Below are positions 7,498-16,018 of a stretch of 64,000 nt of DNA, piece by piece. Under the pieces are notes generated by a model, which saw only the letters and a list, made by a program, of their open reading frames with translations, did no database searches and was not told where the DNA came from. The position numbers and the translations under genes are program-made. How positions within the stretch are numbered: the stretch's first letter is position 1; every line of letters starts with the position of its first letter. This DNA is from Tsukamurella tyrosinosolvens (lineage in GTDB: Bacteria; Actinomycetota; Actinomycetes; Mycobacteriales; Mycobacteriaceae), in the NCBI RefSeq assembly GCF_900104775.1, contig NZ_FNSA01000003.1:1178001-1242000 (forward strand), in the 5' to 3' direction.

Positions 7498-8822
7498 CCG
7501 ACGGGTTGCTCTCCCCACGGGACGCCCGCACCTACTGGGCGTCGCGCGTGATCCCGAGCGACCAATTCCTGCTCTACTGCTTCGACCACGGCGCGGGCCC
7601 GGCCCCGTCGGCCGCGGAGGTGGCGGACGTTGTGCTGGCGCGGGCACCGTCGGTCACGGACCTGCGCCTGCGGATCGCCCCCGCCCCCGGCGATCTCGAG
7701 CACCCGGCATGGGCGCCGGGCGAGGTGGCCGACGTCCGCGAGGGCATCGCGCACTCCTGGGACGCCGTCCCCGCCGGCGTCGCCCGCCTGTTCGCGCGGC
7801 AGGTCGACGCGACCGTCGCGCCCTGGCGGCTGCACGTCTTCCCGCGCGTGGCCGGTGCACCGCGGTGCACCGGCCACGCGACGGTGGTGGTGCTGCAGGT
7901 GGCCCACGCCCTCGCCGACGGCCGGCGGTCCGCCGAGATCGCCCGGGCCCTGTTCGGGACCGGTGGGACCGGCGAGGTGCCCGTCTTCCGGCCGCTGCCG
8001 GGACCGGTGCGCGCCGCCCGCGGCCTGCTGGGCCTCCCCGTCGCGCTGGCCCGCACGGTGGCGCTGGGCGCCCTCGCCCCGCGGGCCCGCGCCGCCATCG
8101 ACCGGCGCACCGCCGCCGGCGCGCTCCCGCCCGCCGTGCCCGGCTGCCCGCGCACCCTGCTCAACGCCGCACCCGACGCCACCCGCGACGTGCGGATGCT
8201 GGTGCGGGACGGTGCCTCCCTGCATTCCGAACACACCGTCACCGTGACCGCGCTCGCCGCGGTCTCGCTCGCCGTCGAGCGCTACCTGAGGTCGCGGGGC
8301 GGTTCGGTGCCGGCGGAGTTGTCGGCGGAGGTGATGGTGGCGCGCGAGCGCCGGCACGGCGAGCGCAACGCCTTCGGCAACGTCTCCGTACCGCTGTACC
8401 CCGGCGAGCCCGCCGCAGAGCGGCCCGGCCGCATCGCCGCGGCGCTCGCCGCCGCCCGCGAGCGCGCCGCCAGCCCCCTGTGGCGCACCGTCGGGGCGGC
8501 GGAGGACGCGGCACCGTCGTCCCTGGCGGTGCTCGGCGTCCGCGCCTTCGATCCCACGCTCCTGCCGGACACGATGGCGGGCGCGACGGTGCTCTCGAGC
8601 GTGCACCGCGGACCGGCGGACCTGGAGCTGCTCGGCGGGAGATCGGTGTTCACCGCGGGCTTCCCGGCGCTCTCGCCCGCCATGGGGCTGACGCACGGCG
8701 TCCACGGGCTCGGCGAGACGGTGACGGTGTCGGCCACCAGCAGCCGGACCGCGGTGCCCGATCCGGACGCGTACGCGGACCTGCTCGCGGCGGCGCTCGA
8801 CGAGGTGGCTCAGGACCGCTGA
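7494..8822 (+). CDS. WS/DGAT-like acyltransferase (condensation-type fold)
   Basis: 442 residues. The catalytic HxxxDG motif appears as HALADG, near residue 140, in VVLQVAHALADGRRSAEIAR. The C-terminal half contains FGNVSVPLYPGEP and the TSSRTAVPD region typical of the DUF1298 half of wax ester synthase/diacylglycerol acyltransferases. Such enzymes join an acyl-CoA to an alcohol or diacylglycerol, or an acyl group to a sugar or polyketide. GTG 7494 overlaps the kinase stop (GTGA). Placement behind glgP and a sugar kinase suggests a link between glycogen mobilisation and storage or glycolipid acylation, but the acceptor cannot be read from sequence. Its 3' end overlaps the convergent lacI-type gene by 13 bases. 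Confidence 0.72.
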   Translation: MTDGLLSPRDARTYWASRVIPSDQFLLYCFDHGAGPAPSAAEVADVVLARAPSVTDLRLRIAPAPGDLEHPAWAPGEVADVREGIAHSWDAVPAGVARLFARQVDATVAPWRLHVFPRVAGAPRCTGHATVVVLQVAHALADGRRSAEIARALFGTGGTGEVPVFRPLPGPVRAARGLLGLPVALARTVALGALAPRARAAIDRRTAAGALPPAVPGCPRTLLNAAPDATRDVRMLVRDGASLHSEHTVTVTALAAVSLAVERYLRSRGGSVPAELSAEVMVARERRHGERNAFGNVSVPLYPGEPAAERPGRIAAALAAARERAASPLWRTVGAAEDAAPSSLAVLGVRAFDPTLLPDTMAGATVLSSVHRGPADLELLGGRSVFTAGFPALSPAMGLTHGVHGLGETVTVSATSSRTAVPDPDAYADLLAAALDEVAQDR

Positions 8823-9799
8823 GGCGCCGGCCCGGTGGTGTCGCCGACGACGAGCTCGACGTCGAGCGCGAGGGTGGGCAGCGGCGCGCCCTCCTGCGCG
8901 GCGAGGACGGCCTGCGCCGCGCGCCTTCCCATCTCGACGATCGGCTGTCGGATCGTGGTCAGGACGCGGTCGAAGCCGTCGATGCGGACACCGTCGAAAC
9001 CCACCACGGAGAGGTCCTCCGGGACGCGCAGGCCCCGTGCCTCGGCGGCGCGGATCACCCCGGCCGCCAACAGGTCCGATTGGGCGATCACCGCGGTGGG
9101 GGCGTTCGCGTCGAGCAGCTCGCCGCCGGCGCGGAAGCCCTCGTCGATGGTGCTGTCCGCGGAGATCACGACGACGGCGTCGGGAAAGGCGGCGAGCGCC
9201 GCTGCGGTGCGGGCCTGCTCGACGTCGCCGTGCCGGAGCCGGACGACGCCGACCGAGCGGTGGCCGAGCGCGCGCAGGTGGCCCGTGAGCAGGGCGGTGG
9301 CGGAGCGGTTCTCGACGCCCACGCTGCCGATGTCGTCGACCTGGTTGCCCGCGGTGACCACGGGGATCGAGCGCTTCGCCATCGCCGCGCGCAGCGACCC
9401 GAGGGCGGGCGAGCAGCCGGCCGCCACGACACCGTCGACGGGGAGCGTCCGCAGGCGCTCCTCCGGGAGTGAGTCGGGGAGGAGCAGGACCGAGGTGGGG
9501 CTCGCGGACAGTGCGGCGGACACCCCGTCGAGGATGCCGATGATCACGGGATCGCGGAAGGCGCGCCCGGCCTCGTCGTCCACCTGGACGCCGATGATGT
9601 CGGTGCGGCCGCTGCGCAGCGACCGGGCCCGGGGATCCGGCCCCTCGTAGCCGAGGTCGGCGGCGGCCGCGAGGACGCGGGCGCGGGTGGCGTCGCTGAT
9701 CGGCTTGTCGACGCCGAAGGCGTGCGAGGCGGTGGACAGGGAGACACCCGCCGCCTCGGCGACGTGCACCAGCGTTATTCGGTTTGACCCGCGTGTCAT
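8810..9799 (-). CDS. LacI-family transcriptional repressor
   Basis: 329 residues. The N-terminal helix-turn-helix reads TLVHVAEAAGVSLSTASHAF, followed by the hinge helix region PDPRARSLRSGRTDIIGV. Residues 62 to 325 form a periplasmic-binding-protein-like sugar domain with VVGFDGVRIDGFDRVLTT and the C-terminal IRQPIVEMGRRAAQ signature. It is divergent from the MFS transporter at 9850, and a perfect palindrome at 9824-9839 lies between them. It probably represses both genes until an unknown sugar or nucleoside binds. TAGGCT sits eight bases before ATG 9799, supporting this start. Confidence 0.92.
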   Translation of the reverse strand: MTRGSNRITLVHVAEAAGVSLSTASHAFGVDKPISDATRARVLAAAADLGYEGPDPRARSLRSGRTDIIGVQVDDEAGRAFRDPVIIGILDGVSAALSASPTSVLLLPDSLPEERLRTLPVDGVVAAGCSPALGSLRAAMAKRSIPVVTAGNQVDDIGSVGVENRSATALLTGHLRALGHRSVGVVRLRHGDVEQARTAAALAAFPDAVVVISADSTIDEGFRAGGELLDANAPTAVIAQSDLLAAGVIRAAEARGLRVPEDLSVVGFDGVRIDGFDRVLTTIRQPIVEMGRRAAQAVLAAQEGAPLPTLALDVELVVGDTTGPAPQRS

Positions 9800-9807
9800 G
9801 GGGACCT

Positions 9808-9813
9808 AGCCTA
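9808..9813 (-). promoter_or_regulatory. -10 element of the LacI-type gene
   Basis: TAGGCT on the minus strand, eight bases before ATG 9799. The palindromic operator begins ten bases further upstream, over the spacer and -35 region. Confidence 0.5.
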
Positions 9814-9823
9814 GCAAGCAGTA

Positions 9824-9839
9824 TTCGAAACGTTTCGAA
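9824..9839. promoter_or_regulatory. LacI-type operator palindrome
   Basis: TTCGAAACGTTTCGAA is a perfect 16-bp palindrome with the central CG typical of LacI-family operators. It lies between the divergent lacI-type gene and the MFS transporter. It overlaps the region just upstream of the MFS Shine-Dalgarno sequence GAAGGG (9838-9843). Confidence 0.8.
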
Positions 9840-9849
9840 GGGTTGATCG

Positions 9850-11067
9850 GTGAGCGTGGACTTCCAGGAGCAGAAGACGGACGCGGTAGGGGGCTCAGTG
9901 CTCGCCTGGCGCAACGCCGTCGCGGTGATCTTCGCGCTGAGCGGGCTCACCTTCGCCAGCTACATCGGCCGCCTGCCCCAGGTTCGCGACGATCTGCAGG
10001 CCACCACGCTGCAGGTGGCGCTCCTGACCTTCGGCCTGGCGGTCGGCTCCGTCGTGGGCCTCGTCGGCTCGGGGGCGCTGGCAGCGCGGTTCGGAGCGCG
10101 CCGGGTCATCGCGGTGACCCTGCCCGCCCTGGGCGTCACCATGATCGCCGCCGCTGCGGGCGCGCAGTCCGGGATCTACGCGCTCACGCTGTTGCCGCTG
10201 GTCCTCGTCGGGCTCTCGCACGGCATCACCGACGTCTGCATGAACCTCTCCGGCGCCGAGAACGAGCGGGCGCTGGGGCGCACCGTGATGCCCGCCTTCC
10301 ATGCCGCGTTCTCGATGGGCACCGTGGCGGGCGCCCTCACCGCCGCCGCGGCCCAGGCGGCGCACGTGCCGCTGCTGCCGCACCTGCTCGTCGTGAACGG
10401 CGTCCTGCTCGTCGCCGGCTGGTTCGCGCTGCGGCACGTGCCCTACGAGGCGCACGACGCCGACGATCACGCCCCGGTCTCCCGCCGCGAGCGACTGGCG
10501 GTGTGGCGCGAGCCCCGCACGCTGCTCATCGGGCTGATGGTGCTGGGTATGGCGCTCACCGAGGGCAGCGCGAACGACTGGCTGGCGCTGGCGATGGTCG
10601 ATGATCACGGCACGTCCAAGACCGTCGGCACGCTGACCTTCGCGGTGTTCGTCACCTTCATGACGATCGGACGGCTCGCGGGGACGCGCGTGCTCGACAC
10701 CTACGGCCGGGTGCGGACGCTGCGGGCCTGCGGCGGCCTCGCGTTCGTCGGCCTGTCGCTGGTGATCTTCGGCCCGACGTGGGCCGCGTACGTGGGCGTC
10801 GCGCTGTGGGGCCTGGGCGCCTCCCTCGGCTTCCCGGTGGGCATGTCCGCCGCAGCCGACGAGCCGCGCATGGCGGCGGCGGGGGTGTCGGTGGTGTCGA
10901 CGATCGGCTATCTCTCCTTCCTCGCCGGCCCGCCGATCATCGGTGCGCTGGGCGAGTACGTCACGCTGCTCTACGCGCTGATCCTGGTGCTCGTCGCTGT
11001 CGCCGTCGCGGTGGTCGTCGCGCCCGCGGCGCGCGAGCCTGAGGAGGCGGAGTCCTCGGCGCAGTAG
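9850..11067 (+). CDS. MFS transporter, YbjJ-like
   Basis: 405 residues with about 12 hydrophobic segments. The segment SHGITDVCMNLSGAENERAL followed by GRTVMPAFHAAFSMGTVAG matches the YbjJ-like MFS subfamily. These are inner-membrane transporters, some of them sugar or drug related. GTG 9850 follows GAAGGG by six bases. The adjacent LacI regulator and operator suggest induction by a carbohydrate or similar ligand, which would also be the likely substrate. It converges on the TetR gene at 11078. Confidence 0.85.
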   Translation: MSVDFQEQKTDAVGGSVLAWRNAVAVIFALSGLTFASYIGRLPQVRDDLQATTLQVALLTFGLAVGSVVGLVGSGALAARFGARRVIAVTLPALGVTMIAAAAGAQSGIYALTLLPLVLVGLSHGITDVCMNLSGAENERALGRTVMPAFHAAFSMGTVAGALTAAAAQAAHVPLLPHLLVVNGVLLVAGWFALRHVPYEAHDADDHAPVSRRERLAVWREPRTLLIGLMVLGMALTEGSANDWLALAMVDDHGTSKTVGTLTFAVFVTFMTIGRLAGTRVLDTYGRVRTLRACGGLAFVGLSLVIFGPTWAAYVGVALWGLGASLGFPVGMSAAADEPRMAAAGVSVVSTIGYLSFLAGPPIIGALGEYVTLLYALILVLVAVAVAVVVAPAAREPEEAESSAQ

Positions 11068-11077
11068 CCCGGAGGTG

Positions 11078-11674
11078 TCAGGGCGCGGGGAAGTATCGGG
11101 CGATCGCGGGGCGCAGGCGCGCCGTTTCGAAATCGTCGACGGGCAGCGCCAGTTGCTCCAGAGCGAGGCCGTTGACCGTGGTGAGGAGATCCGCCGCGTC
11201 CGCCTCCGGATCGGCGGCACCCGCGCCGCGGAGTTCGCGCGCGAAGGCGGCGCGCTGCGTGGTGCCCCATTCGTCGAGGCTGGCGCGCAGCCCCGGGCGG
11301 CGCGCGACCTCGAGGAAGAGCTCGTACCGGGCGATCGCCGCATCCCGGTCGTCGGTGAGTGAGCCCGTGACGTACCGGGTGAGCCGGTCGATGCGCTCGG
11401 GGGTCCCGGCGTTGGGCAGCTCCTCCGCGAAGAGCGTGCGTACCTCCTCGATCTGGCGCGTCGCGAGGCGATGCAGCGCCTCGTCGAGCAATTGGTCGAG
11501 GGTCCCGAAGTAGTAGCGGGCGTTGCCGTGGGTGGTGCCGGCCTCCGCCGCGACCGAGCGGTGCGTGAGCGCCCGCGCACCGTCGCGGGCGACCAGCCGG
11601 ATCGCCGCATCGAGGAGCGCTTCGCGGCGCGCGGCGCCGCGGGCCATGCGCGGTTCGCGCACCGGTGAGGACAT
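11078..11674 (-). CDS. TetR-family regulator of the amide-hydrolase operon
   Basis: 198 residues. The N-terminal helix-turn-helix spans RREALLDAAIRLVARDGARAL to THRSVAAEAGTTHGNARYYFG, and a TetR_C_6-like ligand domain follows. A shorter start at ATG 11647 is possible. ATG 11674 is preferred because TACGAT stands exactly seven bases before it. A 24-bp perfect palindrome at 11708-11731 lies 33 bases upstream, between this gene and the divergent three-gene hydrolase operon. It very likely represses that operon and itself; the inducer is unknown, presumably an amide substrate. Confidence 0.9.
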   Translation of the reverse strand: MSSPVREPRMARGAARREALLDAAIRLVARDGARALTHRSVAAEAGTTHGNARYYFGTLDQLLDEALHRLATRQIEEVRTLFAEELPNAGTPERIDRLTRYVTGSLTDDRDAAIARYELFLEVARRPGLRASLDEWGTTQRAAFARELRGAGAADPEADAADLLTTVNGLALEQLALPVDDFETARLRPAIARYFPAP

Positions 11675-11681
11675 GGTCGCG

Positions 11682-11687
11682 ATCGTA
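11682..11687 (-). promoter_or_regulatory. -10 element of the TetR gene
   Basis: TACGAT on the minus strand, seven bases before ATG 11674. Confidence 0.6.
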
Positions 11688-11707
11688 CCGGCGGCCGATT
11701 TGCGGTC

Positions 11708-11731
11708 AATTTTCTCCAAATGGAGAAAATT
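11708..11731. promoter_or_regulatory. TetR operator, 24-bp perfect palindrome
   Basis: AATTTTCTCC (11708-11717) and GGAGAAAATT (11722-11731) are perfect complements, and the central AAAT adds one more pair. It is strikingly AT-rich in this GC-rich context. It covers the -35 zone of both the TetR gene and the divergent amidohydrolase gene. Confidence 0.85.
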
Positions 11732-11736
11732 AGGGC

Positions 11737-11742
11737 TACGGT
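11737..11742 (+). promoter_or_regulatory. -10 element of the amide-hydrolase operon
   Basis: TACGGT begins six bases after the TetR palindrome. A start near 11749 would leave about 32 bases of leader with the Shine-Dalgarno sequence GGAAGGG (11769-11775) before ATG 11781. Confidence 0.5.
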
Positions 11743-11780
11743 GGTGGCGTCCGCAGGGGACACATCTCGGAAGGGCCGCT

Positions 11781-13517
11781 ATGACCACAACACTCATCAC
11801 CGGTGGGAGGGTGCTCACCCTCGATCCCGATCGTCCGGAGGCCGAGGCGCTGGTCCTCGACGAGGGCCGGATCGTCGCCGTGGGCGACCGCCGCGACATG
11901 GAGGACGCCGCGGGATCCGGCGCGCAGCGCGTGGACGCCGGCGGCGCCACTGTGATGCCCGGGCTCATCGACACGCACCCGCACGGAATGCATTTCGGCA
12001 TGCTCGCCGGTGGGCTGGTCGATCTGACGGACGCCGTCGACCACTCCGACATCGTCGCGCGGATCCGGGCGAAGGCCGCCGTCACGCCGGCGGGGGAGTG
12101 GATCATGTGCACCCCCGTCGGGGAGCCCCACTACTTCCTCCGTCGCTCCGAGAAGGACCTGCTGGAGCGGCACCTGCCCGATCGGTGGACGCTCGACGCG
12201 GCGACCGCCGACCACCCCGTCATGATCCAGGCCTGGGCGCCGAAGATGCCGAACGTGGTGGCCTTCAACAGCGCCGGGCTCCGCGCCGTCGGACTGAGCG
12301 CCTTCATCCCCGATCGCGTGTGCGACGTGGAGATCGAGAAGAACGACGCCGGCGAGCTGACCGGCGTCCTCCGTGGACCGGTCACCAACTACTACACCTA
12401 CGACCCCTTCTGGGGCCAGATCCTCACCAAGCTGCCGCGGCCGAGCCTCGACACCGCCGCCGCCGGGACCACCGCCGAGATGGCTCGGTTCACCCGGCAG
12501 GGCGTCACCACGGGCTATGAGGGGCACGCCATGGAACCCGAGCACCTCGCGCTGTACCGGCACCTGCGCGCCGCGGGCGCCCTCACCATGCGCATCCACG
12601 CCACCCTCGACGTCGAATCGGTGATCTTCTACCCCTTCGACCCGCTCACCGACGCCGAATTCGCCGACCGGCTCCCGCAGTTCGCGGCGCAGGTGGGGGA
12701 GGCGGGCGACGACCTGCTCCGCACCGGCGGCCTCACCATGAGCCCCGGCGGCCCGTGCTTCTCCGGCTACTTCGCCACCTACGAGCCCGCCCTCGACCCG
12801 TTCGGCAGGCCCACCCGCGGCACCCGGTTCCTCTCCCTCGAGAAGGAGGAGGCCTTCGTCCGCTACTGCGCCGAACAGGGAATCCGGGCCAATCTCTGCC
12901 TCGGCGCGTTCCGCGAGCACGACGACTTCCTCGACATCGCCGAGCGCGTCGTGCGTGAGGTCGACTTCCGGGACCGTCGCTGGATCCTGCAGCACGCCAT
13001 CACCATCACGCCCGCGCAGGCGCGGCGCTACGCGGACCTCGGCTTCCAGGTGACCACCAGCGCCGGCTTCGCGTGGGGCAAGGGCGCCATGTATGGCGAG
13101 CGCATCGGCGAGCACGCCTGGCGCGACCTCGAACCCCTCCAGCGGCTCATCGACACGGGGCTCGACCTCGCCGGCGGTTCCGACTGGGGGCCGAAGAACC
13201 CTTGGGAGCAGATCGAACTCGCGCAGACCCATCGCTTCGCCGGCAGCGGCCACCGTAACGACGGCCCCGATCAGAAGCTCTCCCGCGTCGACGCCCTCCG
13301 CATGTGGACGACCGGTGCCGCCGCCGTCCTCGACTGGCCCGAGATCGGCTCGCTCGCCGCGGGGAAGCACGCCGACGTGATCCTCGTGGACCGCGACCCG
13401 TCGACCTGCCCGATCGACGAGCTCGCCGGCACCCAGGTGCTGCGCACCTACCTCGGTGGCGAGACCGTCCACGACAGCGGCGAATTGGCCGCCCCGGCGC
13501 AGGAGGTGCGCGCATGA
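11781..13517 (+). CDS. Amidohydrolase, YtcJ-like (amidohydrolase family 3)
   Basis: 578 residues. The fold starts with a beta-sandwich strand TLITGGRVLTLDPDRPEAEA and the metal-binding motif DTHPHG, the HxH of the amidohydrolase superfamily, near residue 72. Further metal or catalytic candidates are the His in QHAITIT and the Asp in LAGGSDWGPKNPWEQI. The C-terminus has SLAAGKHADVILVDRDP, the usual closing strand of YtcJ-like proteins. Members hydrolyse N-substituted formamides, hydantoin-like and other amide bonds; the exact substrate is not clear. ATG 11781 follows GGAAGGG. Its stop overlaps the next ATG. It is first in a TetR-controlled operon. Confidence 0.88.
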   Translation: MTTTLITGGRVLTLDPDRPEAEALVLDEGRIVAVGDRRDMEDAAGSGAQRVDAGGATVMPGLIDTHPHGMHFGMLAGGLVDLTDAVDHSDIVARIRAKAAVTPAGEWIMCTPVGEPHYFLRRSEKDLLERHLPDRWTLDAATADHPVMIQAWAPKMPNVVAFNSAGLRAVGLSAFIPDRVCDVEIEKNDAGELTGVLRGPVTNYYTYDPFWGQILTKLPRPSLDTAAAGTTAEMARFTRQGVTTGYEGHAMEPEHLALYRHLRAAGALTMRIHATLDVESVIFYPFDPLTDAEFADRLPQFAAQVGEAGDDLLRTGGLTMSPGGPCFSGYFATYEPALDPFGRPTRGTRFLSLEKEEAFVRYCAEQGIRANLCLGAFREHDDFLDIAERVVREVDFRDRRWILQHAITITPAQARRYADLGFQVTTSAGFAWGKGAMYGERIGEHAWRDLEPLQRLIDTGLDLAGGSDWGPKNPWEQIELAQTHRFAGSGHRNDGPDQKLSRVDALRMWTTGAAAVLDWPEIGSLAAGKHADVILVDRDPSTCPIDELAGTQVLRTYLGGETVHDSGELAAPAQEVRA

Positions 13518-14833
13518 CCGCCGCCGATCGGGTGCTGGGTCGCGTCGACGGCCTGCGCGAGGAGATGATCGCGACGCTCGGCGACGCGATCGCCGTGCGC
13601 AGCGTCAATCCCACCTATCCCGACCAGGACTTCGACGACCTCGTCGGCGGCGAGACCGAGGTCGCGCGGCTGCTCGCCGGCGTCTACCGCGAGGCCGGCG
13701 CCGAGACCGAGCTGTTCGGCGAGGTACCCGGGCGCGACAACGTGGTCGGCGTCGTCCACGGCGAGGGCGACGGGCGCTCGCTCATCTTCAACGGGCACGT
13801 CGACGTGGTTCCCGCCGGTGATGCCGACGCCTGGACGCACGACCCCTTCGCCGGCTTCCGCGACGAGACCCACGTGTGGGGCCGCGGCGCCGTCGACATG
13901 AAGGCCGGGCTCGTGGCGCAGGCCTTCGCGGCCCGCGCGCTGCGTGAGGCCGGGGTCCGCCTCGGCGGCGACCTGATCCTGCAGGGCGTCGTGGGGGAGG
14001 AGAACCTCGAGCACCACCTCGGCACGTCCGCCGTGCTCGCCCGCGGCTACACCGCCGACGGCGCGATCATCGCCGAGCCCACCGGCGCGCTCGCCCCACT
14101 CAGCGTGATGCCCGCGACCCCCGGCGTCCTCGTCCTGCGGATCACCGTGACCGGCCGCACCGGCCACGCCTCGGCCCGCTCCCTGATGCGCGCCCAGCGG
14201 CGCGCCGGGGCCGAGGACCCGATCGCCGCGAGCGCCGTGGACGGCGCGCTCGCGATCCACGACGCGCTGCGGCGGCTCGAGACCGAGTGGGAGCGCACCC
14301 GCGTCGACCCGCTCTTCGAGCCGGGCCAGTTCACCATCGGCCTCGACGTGATCGACGGCGGCGCCCGCGCGGGCCGGAACGTCGCCTTCATCCCCGACGA
14401 GACCACCCTGGACTACGCGATCTTCTACCCGCCGGCGGCGGGCATCGCCGACGTGCAGGCAGAGATCGCGGCCGTGGTCGCCCGGGTCGCCGACGCGGCC
14501 CCGTGGCTGCGCCGTCACCCGCCGGTGCTGGACTGGCCGATGCACTACCCCGGCGGGCGCACCGACGGCGACGACCCGTTCTGCCGGGTCGTCGTGGCCG
14601 CCCGCGAGGACGCCGCCGCCGGAACCGCCTACGCGGGCGCACCCGACGTCCGGCCCTTCCCGAGCGCGACCGACCTCACCTGGTTCACCGCGGCGGGCAT
14701 TCCCGCGGTCGGGCTCGGACCGGGCGCCCTCGCCATGGCGCACGCCGTGGACGAACGGTGCGCGATCGACGAGGTCGTGTGCGCGGCGAAGACCTACGCG
14801 CTGGCCGCCCTGCGTTGGTGCGGTGTCCGATGA
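13514..14833 (+). CDS. M20-family metallopeptidase / deacylase
   Basis: 439 residues. Zinc-site motifs of the M20 (ArgE/DapE/ACY1) family are present in order: NGHVDVVPAG with the metal-binding His near residue 95, WGRGAVDMKAG, and GVVGEENLEHH with the catalytic Glu pair. A dimerisation domain with TGRTGHAS sits in the middle. These enzymes cleave N-acyl amino acids or small peptides. It overlaps both neighbours by four bases (ATGA), so it should be made together with the amidohydrolase and the nitrilase. The likely role is to deacylate an intermediate of the same amide compound. Confidence 0.88.
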   Translation: MTAADRVLGRVDGLREEMIATLGDAIAVRSVNPTYPDQDFDDLVGGETEVARLLAGVYREAGAETELFGEVPGRDNVVGVVHGEGDGRSLIFNGHVDVVPAGDADAWTHDPFAGFRDETHVWGRGAVDMKAGLVAQAFAARALREAGVRLGGDLILQGVVGEENLEHHLGTSAVLARGYTADGAIIAEPTGALAPLSVMPATPGVLVLRITVTGRTGHASARSLMRAQRRAGAEDPIAASAVDGALAIHDALRRLETEWERTRVDPLFEPGQFTIGLDVIDGGARAGRNVAFIPDETTLDYAIFYPPAAGIADVQAEIAAVVARVADAAPWLRRHPPVLDWPMHYPGGRTDGDDPFCRVVVAAREDAAAGTAYAGAPDVRPFPSATDLTWFTAAGIPAVGLGPGALAMAHAVDERCAIDEVVCAAKTYALAALRWCGVR

Positions 14834-16002
14834 CGGCGGCGAACCGGCCGATCGCGCCCTACATGGCCGTGGGCCTGTCGACCTTCGTGCACGGCATCGG
14901 CGCGCGCGAGCACATCGCGCGCAACCTCGACGTGATCGAGGAGGCCTTCCACGCCGCGGTCTCCATCGTGGGCATCAACCTCCCGGTCAAGCTGGTCGCC
15001 CTGTCCGAGGGCGCGCTCACCGGGTTCACCGACGAGGTCTTCGACCTGCCGCACGCGCGGAGCGCCCGGGTGCTGTTCATCGACATCCCGGGGCCGGAGA
15101 CCGAGCGGCTCGCCGCGCTGGCGCGGATGTACCGGACCTACGTCGTGGTGCAGTGCAAGGCGCGCTGGCCCGAGGTGATCGAGGACCGGTTCTTCAACGT
15201 CATGATCGTGATCTCGCCCGACGGGGAGATCGTGCACCGGGCGGCGAAGAACCACGTCTGGTGCCGCGAGCACTCGTGCACCCCGCACGACGTCTACGAC
15301 CGGTGGGTCGAGCTGTTCGGCGAGGGCATCGACGCCTTCTACCCGGTGCTGCGCACGCCCGACATCGGCAACATCGGCACCATCTGCTGCAGCGACGGCG
15401 AGTACCCCGAGGCGGTACGGGCGCTCGCGCTGGGAGGCGCCGAGGTGATCTACCGGCCGAGTGAGGCGGTGCCGATGACAGCGGCCGGCCCGGACCCCGG
15501 CGGCACGTGGCTGCTGCAGAACCGGGCGCACGCCCACTTCAACGGCGTCTACATGGTGTGCCCCAACACGGGGCCGGTGTACTCGTCGCCGGCGGCGGAG
15601 CACCCCGTCGACATCGCTGGCGGCAACGGGCACATCGTCGACTACACGGGTCAGGTGATCGGGCGGGCCCCGTCGGGCGCCAACGCGATCGTCGCGGCCC
15701 CCGTCGACGTCGAGGCGCTGCGCCAGTTCCGCGCGATGAATCTCAACTCCAACTGGATGAAGGATCTGCGCACTGAGCTGTTCCGCGGCATGTACGACCG
15801 GCCGATCCACCCCGCGAACCTGTGGCTGGACCGCGAACCCGGCCGGCACGCGGAGGTCGACGAGATCTATCGGGGCAATATCGCGCGGCTCGTGGAATCG
15901 GGTGCCTACACCGAGCCCGCGGTGCGGCACCCCGGCGCGCGGCACCTCCCCGGACCCGCCGACGGCGACTTCGACGCGGTGATCGCGAACTGGGAGGAAT
16001 GA
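14830..16002 (+). CDS. Carbon-nitrogen hydrolase (nitrilase superfamily amidase)
   Basis: 390 residues. The Glu-Lys-Cys triad of the nitrilase superfamily is visible: Glu in VALSEGALTGF, Lys in AAKNHVW, and Cys in GTICCSDGEYPEA. The tail beyond residue 300 is longer than in simple amidases and ends in a charged region. Nitrilase-type amidases cleave terminal amides or carbamoyl groups, releasing ammonia. It is the third gene of the operon, coupled by ATGA to the M20 enzyme. It resembles aliphatic amidase or formamidase more than true nitrilase, but I cannot assign the substrate. Confidence 0.85.
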   Translation: MTAANRPIAPYMAVGLSTFVHGIGAREHIARNLDVIEEAFHAAVSIVGINLPVKLVALSEGALTGFTDEVFDLPHARSARVLFIDIPGPETERLAALARMYRTYVVVQCKARWPEVIEDRFFNVMIVISPDGEIVHRAAKNHVWCREHSCTPHDVYDRWVELFGEGIDAFYPVLRTPDIGNIGTICCSDGEYPEAVRALALGGAEVIYRPSEAVPMTAAGPDPGGTWLLQNRAHAHFNGVYMVCPNTGPVYSSPAAEHPVDIAGGNGHIVDYTGQVIGRAPSGANAIVAAPVDVEALRQFRAMNLNSNWMKDLRTELFRGMYDRPIHPANLWLDREPGRHAEVDEIYRGNIARLVESGAYTEPAVRHPGARHLPGPADGDFDAVIANWEE

Positions 16003-16018
16003 TGCCCAACGGCGCGGG

